21,093 nucleotides of DNA from Ruminococcus sp. UBA1366. GTDB taxonomy: Bacteria; Bacillota; Clostridia; Oscillospirales; Ruminococcaceae. The stretch spans positions 1 through 21,093 of the forward strand of contig DBRO01000005.1 of assembly GCA_002306005.1 (NCBI GenBank), read 5' to 3'. The position numbers were made by a program, and so were the translations under genes. Of the stretch, positions 15,331 through 21,093 are shown one piece after another. The notes under the pieces are model-generated. The model had not been told where the DNA came from. It saw only the letters and a program-made list of their open reading frames with translations, and did no database searches. The stretch's first letter is position 1; each line of letters begins with the position of its first letter.

Positions 15331-16445
15331 GCAGCCTGTCTTTCCGGCTGAAACAATACGGGAAAATGCTGCTGCAAGGAATTATTTTTCCCGCCGTGTA
15401 CCGGATTTTTTGCACAAAGCCTGTAACACCGCACACAGTTGTTTTTGCTGATGCGCATAGCCTGCATATGCCGTTTGATATGCAGCTGCTTGCAAAGAAA
15501 TTTCGTACTAAAAATTATCAAATCAGTGAAGTATTCTTTGACGCAAAAGAACAAGGTACACGAGCAGCTTTTTGCGGAACCCTGCGCTTTCTTCGCATAT
15601 TTGCCCGCGTAGAATATGTTGTGATCTGTGATTACTTTCTGCCGGTTACCGCTGTGCATAAGCGTCCGGAAACACGGGTGGTGCAGCTTTGGCATTCCTG
15701 CGGCGCAATTAAAAAATTTGGCAAAGACACTGCGGTGGATATCCCAAGCTACTACCGGATGCCCGTGATGCGAAACTACGATCTGGTGCCGGTCAGCGCA
15801 CCCTTAAATGCAGAAATATTTGCGCGTTCCATGGGACTGCCGCGAGAGATATTTCAACCGATTGGCGTCAGCCGCACGGACGTGTATTTTTCCCATACCT
15901 ATCTTACACAATGCCGTCAAGAGTTTTTTTGCCGCTACCCGCAGGCACTCGGAAAGAAAATCATTCTATGGGCACCAACGTTCCGCGGCAATGCCGGTAC
16001 ACCGGAGCTGGTTGGCTGCGAGGCTATTGCCAAACTGCAAAAGCAACTTCCAAAGAATTGTTATCTGGTGAAAAGCCTGCACCCACATTTAAAAAAGGCG
16101 CACGGCGGCTGCGCGATCCCCACAGAACGTTTACTGCCGGTTGCGGACGTATTGATTTCTGACTATTCCGGTGTGATCTTTGAATTTGCATTACTCAAAA
16201 AACCAATTGTACTGTTTTTGCCCGATTTCGCCGCTTATACGAAGCAACGCGGTTTGAATATCCAACCCGATGCCCTCCCCGGCGAGCCGGTCTATTCAGC
16301 AGATACGCTCCCCCATGCGGTCCTACGCGCACTTGCGGCAACGGACTTACAAAAAACAGAACAATTCTGCAACACCTATCTTTCCGCCTGTGATGGAACC
16401 GCAACGGAACGAATTTTTCTCGCGCTCACGCAAGGCGGACAATAA
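15327..16445 (+). CDS. CDP-glycerol glycerophosphotransferase family protein
   Basis: This 372-residue protein belongs to the TagB/TagF-like family (Pfam Glyphos_transf), whose characterised members transfer glycerol-phosphate from CDP-glycerol to build teichoic acids or related polymers at the inner membrane face. Visible family motifs are QLWHSCGAIKKFG (His123) and the C-terminal SDYSGVIFEF (Ser278-Asp279-Tyr280-Ser281) followed by KKPIVLF. It is close to the length of a single catalytic domain without a long N-terminal extension. The hydrophobic stretch around residues 14-28 may help membrane association. It is the last gene of the malic enzyme unit, with an ATGA overlap to the TSCPD gene. 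No clear hairpin terminator follows. Primase versus polymerase activity cannot be decided here. Confidence 0.88.
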   Translation: MSSLSFRLKQYGKMLLQGIIFPAVYRIFCTKPVTPHTVVFADAHSLHMPFDMQLLAKKFRTKNYQISEVFFDAKEQGTRAAFCGTLRFLRIFARVEYVVICDYFLPVTAVHKRPETRVVQLWHSCGAIKKFGKDTAVDIPSYYRMPVMRNYDLVPVSAPLNAEIFARSMGLPREIFQPIGVSRTDVYFSHTYLTQCRQEFFCRYPQALGKKIILWAPTFRGNAGTPELVGCEAIAKLQKQLPKNCYLVKSLHPHLKKAHGGCAIPTERLLPVADVLISDYSGVIFEFALLKKPIVLFLPDFAAYTKQRGLNIQPDALPGEPVYSADTLPHAVLRALAATDLQKTEQFCNTYLSACDGTATERIFLALTQGGQ

Positions 16446-16531
16446 TCTCGTTAGTAGCCTGGCGATTCCATTCCGTATCGGATGAACATATTTTTAAATC
16501 CGGCAGAATTATTACAATATGGGGTTTGCTC

Positions 16532-16560
16532 TTGACGAAACCAAACGCATTTGTTATAAT
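16532..16560 (+). promoter_or_regulatory. Sigma-A promoter of the lipoprotein gene
   Basis: TTGACG (16532-16537), a 17-base spacer and TATAAT (16555-16560) with an extended TG form a strong promoter. The predicted leader of about 93 bases up to ATG 16660 has no structure that I can identify with a known riboswitch. Confidence 0.88.
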
Positions 16561-16659
16561 AATCTCAAGCATCTTTCTGTTTGATTTTACCTGCCCAATG
16601 ATAGTGCATTCCAACAGATTCATACAGTATATGTAATGATAAGATGAAAGGATGATTTG

Positions 16660-18225
16660 ATGAAATTCATGCACACCAAGAAAATCCTTGCCGGTGCAAC
16701 CTCTGCTGCACTTGCTTTTACCGTCCTAGCCTCCGGCTGCGGAAAGGTAGAAAAGGATGAGGATTCCGAAAAGGAAAGCAGTTCACTTTCCATTGCCTCC
16801 GCACTCAGTTCCGTTACCGCAACGCTGGAGAACGCACAGAAGATGATAAGCGGCAACGGTGACACCGCTTACAGCGCCAATATGAATGTGGAATTTGGCG
16901 CAATGGCAACCACCTTGCTCGGCGTGGAATTACAGCCGATTGACCTCGTTTCCACTTCAAAATCCAAAAACGGAATGTTCGCGCAGGAGCTTGCGCTGAG
17001 CTACAACGGCACACAGGCTGTTTCCATGAACCTGCTGTTTGACAACGCGCAGAAAACCGGCTATGTACAGGTTCCGGAACTTTCAAAAGGATACATAATG
17101 GCAAATGAAAGCGACCTCAATAGCCTAATCGCCGATATGGGAATTACTACTGCAGATGTATCCGGCTTTCTTGCCGATGCGGAAACCACCGATATGACTG
17201 CGGCTTCCGCAGAACTGGCGGAAAGCATTGAAAAAATGATTCCGGAATATGTGGACTTTATTCTGGAACAGCTTCCGGAAGGCAAGGCAACGGACGATCT
17301 AAACGAAACCATCGGTGATGTGAAGGTTTCCCTAACTGCCAAGGAAGCGGAGCTTTCCGACAGCCAAGCGATTGAGATTGCAATTAAAGTACTGGAAAAA
17401 GCAAAGACCGATGAGGATCTCCTTGCCCTGCTGGACAATGCACAAGTACAGGAAATTTTTACAGAAGCAACCGGAAGTGCGTTTGACCAAACGGCTTATG
17501 AAACACAAATCCAATCTCTGATTGACGAGATGACCAGCGAAAAAGATACGGCAACCGGTGAAACCATTACCTATACGGTTTATTATGACGGCAAGGACAT
17601 TGCCGGTGTTTCGTTACCCATGGATGAAGGTACCTTGAAATGCTACACATACGCGGACGGTAACAAATTCGCTACCATGTTGAGTTTGCTAGCAGACGGC
17701 GATACCATGGAATATCGTTTTTCCGGAACAGAAAATGACAGCAAGCTCAATGCCGCCGGTACAATAACCTATTCGGACGGCACGGACACAACAACCATGA
17801 ATATGGAAATCCAAGACCTTGCGGTTCTGGATAACGGTACATTTACCGGAACAGTAACTGCCAGTGCCAATATTCCCGCAGTGGGCGAAGTTTCCATGAC
17901 GGCGACTTCCAATTCCACCGAAAAGAAAACCGACCTTACTGCTGAGCTGAGCTATTCCGGACAAAGCGTTGTGAAGATTACCTTTACCGGCGAAGAAACC
18001 GCCGCCAGCGATATTACCCTACCCAGCAGTGATGTATATTCTTACAGCGACGATGCGCAAATGCAAGCTTATGCTGAAACGTTAGATTTAGAAGGCCTTG
18101 AAAGCAATCTGCAAACTCTGCTCGGCGCAGATCTTTTTGGGCTCCTGTTCAACACAAGCAGTGATCTCATGAATGATTCCACATCTGCCTATGCCATCAA
18201 CGACGACACAACCATTGCAAGCTAA
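16660..18225 (+). CDS. Secreted lipoprotein of unknown function
   Basis: This 521-residue protein has a lipoprotein signal: a Lys-containing N-terminus, a hydrophobic stretch to about residue 26, and the lipobox ASGC with the acylated Cys at position 27. A Glu/Asp/Lys/Ser-rich linker (about 28-45) follows. The mature part is rich in Thr, Asp, Ser and Ala, poor in Lys, and has alternating patterns in the second half (VYYDGKDIAGVSLP, TITYSDGTDTTTMNMEI, GTFTGTVTASANIP) that suggest beta-sheets. I do not recognise the family. ATG 16660 is preferred over a TTG one codon earlier, given GAAAGG 8 bases upstream. It is monocistronic, with its own promoter and terminator. An extracellular role is supported by the lipobox; nothing more can be assigned. 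Confidence 0.88.
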   Translation: MKFMHTKKILAGATSAALAFTVLASGCGKVEKDEDSEKESSSLSIASALSSVTATLENAQKMISGNGDTAYSANMNVEFGAMATTLLGVELQPIDLVSTSKSKNGMFAQELALSYNGTQAVSMNLLFDNAQKTGYVQVPELSKGYIMANESDLNSLIADMGITTADVSGFLADAETTDMTAASAELAESIEKMIPEYVDFILEQLPEGKATDDLNETIGDVKVSLTAKEAELSDSQAIEIAIKVLEKAKTDEDLLALLDNAQVQEIFTEATGSAFDQTAYETQIQSLIDEMTSEKDTATGETITYTVYYDGKDIAGVSLPMDEGTLKCYTYADGNKFATMLSLLADGDTMEYRFSGTENDSKLNAAGTITYSDGTDTTTMNMEIQDLAVLDNGTFTGTVTASANIPAVGEVSMTATSNSTEKKTDLTAELSYSGQSVVKITFTGEETAASDITLPSSDVYSYSDDAQMQAYAETLDLEGLESNLQTLLGADLFGLLFNTSSDLMNDSTSAYAINDDTTIAS

Positions 18226-18234
18226 ACGAGATAT

Positions 18235-18276
18235 AAAAAAAACCCGCCTTCTGCAAATGCAGAAAGCGGGTTTTTT
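18235..18276. terminator. Bidirectional terminator between the lipoprotein and transketolase operon
   Basis: The repeat AAAAAACCCGC, one mismatch, TTCTGC, a 4-base loop, GCAGAA, one mismatch, GCGGGTTTTTT forms a long stem with A/T runs on both sides. It serves the two genes that converge here. Confidence 0.93.
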
Positions 18277-18290
18277 GTTTAAAAAGTAAA

Positions 18291-19235
18291 TTACTTGCCA
18301 AGAACATCCTTCACTGTCTTCACAATGTTTTCTGCGGACAGTCCGAATTCTTTGAGCAAATCCGCCGCAGGACCGGAATGTCCAAACACATCGTTAACAC
18401 CGATTCTCTTCACCCGGCACGGATAGGCTTCCGCCACCACATCGCAAACCGCGGAACCAAGTCCGCCAATGATGCTGTGTTCTTCTACCGTGACGATTTT
18501 ACCGGTTTTTTTGGCTTCCTCCAAAATGATTTCGCGGTCAATCGGCTTAATCGTGTGGATATTCACTACGGATGCGTGAATCCCCTCGCCTGCCAGTGTT
18601 TGCGCCGCTGACAAAGCTTCGGCAACCATCAATCCGGTTGCAATAATAGAAATATCTCCGCCCTCTTTCAAGCGAACGCCCTTGCCTAGCTCGAACTTAT
18701 AGGTTGTTTTGTCATTGAAAATCGGAGTAGCCAGCCTACCAAAGCGCATATACACAGGGCCTTGATACAGGATTGCCGCCTCTACTGCGGCTCTTGCCTC
18801 CACATCGTCTGCCGGATTGATAATCGTCATCCCGGGAATCGTCCGCATCAGCGCAATGTCCTCGTTGCACTGGTGCGATGCGCCGTCCTCACCCACGGAA
18901 ATACCTGCATGCGTCGCACCGATTTTCACGTTCAAATGCGGATACCCAATGGAGTTGCGGACAATTTCAAACGCTCTGCCCGCAGCAAACATCGCAAACG
19001 TAGAGGCAAACGGAATTTTCCCTGTGGTTGCCATACCAGCCGCAACACCCATCATATTTGCCTCGGCAATGCCGCAGTCAAAAAACCGCTCCGGAAATTT
19101 CTTTTTAAAAATGCCGGTCTTTGTTGCCGCCGCTAAGTCCGCGTCCAGCACATAGAGATTTTCGTACTTATCGCCCAATTCCGCAAGCGCTTCGCCGTAG
19201 CTTTCACGCGTTGCCTTTTTGATTACATCAGCCAT
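18291..19235 (-). CDS. Transketolase, C-terminal subunit
   Basis: This 314-residue protein contains the pyrimidine-binding and C-terminal domains of transketolase. The catalytic Glu58, which activates the TPP ring in the family, is in FDCGIAEANMMG. Other family features are KIGATHAGISVGEDGASHQ and MRFGR. With the N-terminal subunit encoded just upstream (19-base gap), it makes the split transketolase common in Clostridia and archaea, which moves two-carbon units between sugar phosphates in the pentose phosphate pathway. GAAAGGA precedes the ATG. A DXP synthase-like function is less likely given the two-gene arrangement and the size of each half. It is the last gene of its operon. Confidence 0.93.
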   Translation of the reverse strand: MADVIKKATRESYGEALAELGDKYENLYVLDADLAAATKTGIFKKKFPERFFDCGIAEANMMGVAAGMATTGKIPFASTFAMFAAGRAFEIVRNSIGYPHLNVKIGATHAGISVGEDGASHQCNEDIALMRTIPGMTIINPADDVEARAAVEAAILYQGPVYMRFGRLATPIFNDKTTYKFELGKGVRLKEGGDISIIATGLMVAEALSAAQTLAGEGIHASVVNIHTIKPIDREIILEEAKKTGKIVTVEEHSIIGGLGSAVCDVVAEAYPCRVKRIGVNDVFGHSGPAADLLKEFGLSAENIVKTVKDVLGK

Positions 19236-19254
19236 AAAAAATTCATCCTTTCCG

Positions 19255-20094
19255 CTAATCCTGCAAGCTTTTCAACGCCGCGGAAAGCTCCGCCATTGCA
19301 ATATCGTACTGTTCCTTATTCGGCGCGCTGCCGTGCCACTCTGCCTTGTTTTCCATATACGAAACGCCCTTGCCCTTCACGCTCTTCTGCACAATCGCAA
19401 CGGGCTGTTCCGCAATTTTTTCCGCCTCATGGAACGCTTTTTCAATCGAATCAAAATCGTGCGCATCCATGGTAATCACGTGCCAACCAAACGCCGCGAA
19501 CTTATCCACAATCGGATACGGCGAGCAAACATCGCTGATACAACCGTCAATTTGCAGATTGTTGTTATCAATAATCGCTGTCAGGTTATCCAGCTTGTTA
19601 TGCGCTGCGAACATCGAAGCCTCCCAAACCTGGCCTTCCTCCAGCTCGCCATCGCCCAAAATTGCATACACATGGTACGGCTTGGAAGAAATCTTGCCGG
19701 AAAGCGCCATTCCGCAAGCCGCAGAAATTCCCTGTCCCAGTGAACCGGTGGACATATCCACACCGGGGATATGAATACACGGGTGTCCCTGTAAAAGCGC
19801 ACCGATATGCCGCAGTTTTTTCAGCTCCTCTTTCGGGAAAAATCCGCGCTCCGCCAATGCTGAATACAAGCCCGGCGCGCAGTGTCCTTTCGAAAGCACC
19901 AGCCTGTCGCGGTCTTCATAATCCGGATTCTCCGGATAGACGTTCATTTTGTTAAAATATAGATACGTCAGCAGGTCGGCAATCGCAAGCGAACCGCCCG
20001 GGTGTCCTGATTTTGCATTGAAAACACCTTCAATAATGCCCATACGAATCTTACAGGCAGTGATTTCAAGCTGTTTTTTGATTTCTGCGTCCAT
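19255..20094 (-). CDS. Transketolase, N-terminal subunit
   Basis: This 279-residue protein carries the TPP diphosphate-binding half of transketolase. The motifs are SGHPGGSL (His31), LSKGHCAPGLY (His71), and the TPP motif GDGELEEGQVWE (147-158) closing with IDNNNLQIDG (about 175-184), which coordinates Mg2+ and the diphosphate. It must pair with the C-terminal subunit gene downstream. GGAGG lies 6 bases before the ATG. The gene begins 15 bases after the stop of the HAD phosphatase gene, so it is co-transcribed with it. Confidence 0.94.
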   Translation of the reverse strand: MDAEIKKQLEITACKIRMGIIEGVFNAKSGHPGGSLAIADLLTYLYFNKMNVYPENPDYEDRDRLVLSKGHCAPGLYSALAERGFFPKEELKKLRHIGALLQGHPCIHIPGVDMSTGSLGQGISAACGMALSGKISSKPYHVYAILGDGELEEGQVWEASMFAAHNKLDNLTAIIDNNNLQIDGCISDVCSPYPIVDKFAAFGWHVITMDAHDFDSIEKAFHEAEKIAEQPVAIVQKSVKGKGVSYMENKAEWHGSAPNKEQYDIAMAELSAALKSLQD

Positions 20095-20109
20095 GATAGC
20101 CCTCCAAAT

Positions 20110-20928
20110 CTAAGAATTCATCAAATATTCCATCGCTTCCGCTACTGCGTCGGCGTTGTTGGTTTTTGTTAGAACAATGTCGCTCACCGCTTTTGCCTCG
20201 TCCGCACCGTTTGCCGGACAAAACGCAAGATCGGCGTACTCCAGCATTTCAAGGTCGTTGTAAAAATCCCCCACCGCACAAATAGTAAAATCTTCAAACC
20301 CGCCGGCAGTCCGGAGTTTTTCAAGCGCCGTTCCTTTGGAAATCCCATGCGGCAGCATTTCAAAATAAACCGGTGCGGAAATCACAAATTCCGCAGCTTT
20401 GCCATAGGACTTTGTTTTTACATATTCCGCCATGGCAAGAATCCGCTCCGGTGTGTTCGCAAACAGCACTTTGTACCAGTCCGCCGGCAAGTCAAACGCC
20501 TGTGCTATGGAAATCTCCGCCGGAATAATTTGACAGATTTGATTATGCTCGTGCTCTAAATCATTAAACTGCGGTACATAGACCTCACGTTCGGTTAAAA
20601 TTTCGCACCCCGCATCGGGAAATTGAACCAGTAAATCCTGCATAATTTCCGCTGCAACGGGCGTTAAAAAAACATCGTGCAGAGATTTTTTTGCGTGAAT
20701 ATCATAAATCATACCGCCGTTGCAAAGGATCGCCGGCGCGTTCACAGGAATTTGCTGAAAATACTGCTGTGCCGCCTGCAATGCCCGCCCCGTTGCTATG
20801 GAAAACTTCGCACCTGCTGCAATAAAGCGCCGCACCGCCGTCAAATTTCCCTGCGTTGGGATTTTATTGTCCGGTAAAAATGTCCCGTCCATGTCCGTAA
20901 CCAGTAAAACCTTTTGCAAATCTCTCAT
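20110..20928 (-). CDS. Cof-type HAD-IIB phosphatase
   Basis: This 272-residue protein is a HAD hydrolase of the Cof/YidA subfamily. Motif I is VTDMDGTFL (Asp12, Asp14), a Thr/Ser motif II follows in FSIATGRA, a type IIB cap lies in the middle, and motif IV is GDFYNDLEM (Asp221, Asp225). Relatives dephosphorylate sugar phosphates, FMN or pyridoxal phosphate; the substrate here is unknown. Placement just before the split transketolase genes may suggest a sugar-phosphate substrate (inference). GAGGAA sits about 12 bases before the ATG, slightly far. It follows the RluA-family gene by 45 bases. Confidence 0.9.
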   Translation of the reverse strand: MRDLQKVLLVTDMDGTFLPDNKIPTQGNLTAVRRFIAAGAKFSIATGRALQAAQQYFQQIPVNAPAILCNGGMIYDIHAKKSLHDVFLTPVAAEIMQDLLVQFPDAGCEILTEREVYVPQFNDLEHEHNQICQIIPAEISIAQAFDLPADWYKVLFANTPERILAMAEYVKTKSYGKAAEFVISAPVYFEMLPHGISKGTALEKLRTAGGFEDFTICAVGDFYNDLEMLEYADLAFCPANGADEAKAVSDIVLTKTNNADAVAEAMEYLMNS

Positions 20929-20973
20929 TTATTATATCATTTCCTCAGTTTTCTTGTAAATTGAATGCCGTGT

Positions 20974-21093
20974 TTACCGCAGCTTTTTTAGCACCTGTTC
21001 AAAATAATCCGGCAATGCCGCCGTAAATTCCAAATACTGCCCATCCGGATGAACAAACCCGATTTTTTCCGCGTGCAGGCATTGCCCCTGCAA
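20974..21093 (-). CDS. RluA-family pseudouridine synthase, C-terminal end (partial)
   Basis: Only the last 39 codons are in the window; the start lies to the right. The translation GQCLHAEKIGFVHPDGQYLEF followed by LPDYFEQVLKKLR matches the ending of RluA/RluD-type 23S rRNA pseudouridine synthases (QALHA--L-F-HP pattern, then a LP-DF--L motif). The stop TAA is at 20974-20976. It appears to be upstream of the HAD phosphatase gene in the same operon. Which rRNA position it modifies cannot be told from this fragment. Confidence 0.85.
   Translation of the reverse strand: MQGQCLHAEKIGFVHPDGQYLEFTAALPDYFEQVLKKLR

Noticed and set aside
16446..16531. Possible terminator after the glycerophosphotransferase gene (CGGAT...ATCCG)
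   Set aside because: The stem is only 5 bp with a 14-base loop and no T-run, so I do not call it.
20931..20936. TATAAT with a preceding TG just upstream of the HAD phosphatase start
   Set aside because: Transcription would begin inside the ATG at 20928, and the -35 match (TTACAA) is weak. Co-transcription with the RluA-family gene is simpler.

Overview
This 21 kb window reads as chromosomal DNA from a mid-GC anaerobic Firmicute. It is probably a Clostridia member of the Oscillospiraceae/Ruminococcus type. The evidence is strong GGAGG-type ribosome binding sites, consensus sigma-A promoters with 17-bp spacers, a split transketolase, a TSCPD protein, a probable EF-P 5-aminopentanone reductase, and an LCP protein with a Thr/Pro-rich tail. 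The genus is inferred from gene content, not from a marker gene. I see no phage, IS element, CRISPR array, tRNA or rRNA. No intergenic gap exceeds about 240 bp.

Layout, left to right. (1) The left edge holds a minus-strand promoter for a gene outside the window, then the terminator of a serC-serA serine biosynthesis operon (minus strand, 121-2382, strong promoter at 2419-2447). (2) Divergent from it is a plus-strand unit (2535-4500): a CPBP-family membrane protein that lacks its catalytic residues, the tRNA adenosine deaminase tadA, and a 57-residue membrane miniprotein coupled to tadA by an ATGA overlap. (3) A bidirectional terminator separates this from a minus-strand pair of half ABC exporters (4541-8682). 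They look like a heterodimeric multidrug-type exporter, but the downstream half has a one-base frameshift. (4) A minus-strand pair follows (8922-10370): an unrecognised membrane protein and an NAD-dependent epimerase-like protein. (5) Plus-strand units follow: a 75-residue protein with a DUF3787-like C-terminus, a probable ymfI with an anomalous start codon, an LCP ligase-like protein, an operon of malic enzyme, TSCPD protein and glycerophosphotransferase, and a 521-residue lipoprotein. (6) A minus-strand operon enters from the right edge: the end of an RluA-family pseudouridine synthase, a Cof-type HAD phosphatase, then the two transketolase halves. It ends at a bidirectional terminator shared with the lipoprotein gene.

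Most of the content is housekeeping: serine synthesis, translation fidelity (TadA, RluA-family, EF-P modification), central carbon metabolism and envelope polymers (LCP, glycerophosphotransferase). I did not find a convincing new multi-gene system. The observations most worth a second look are the catalytically dead CPBP protein, the frameshifted exporter half, the ACG/ATT start of the SDR gene, the tadA-coupled miniprotein and the fresh 30-bp in-frame duplication in the LCP gene.
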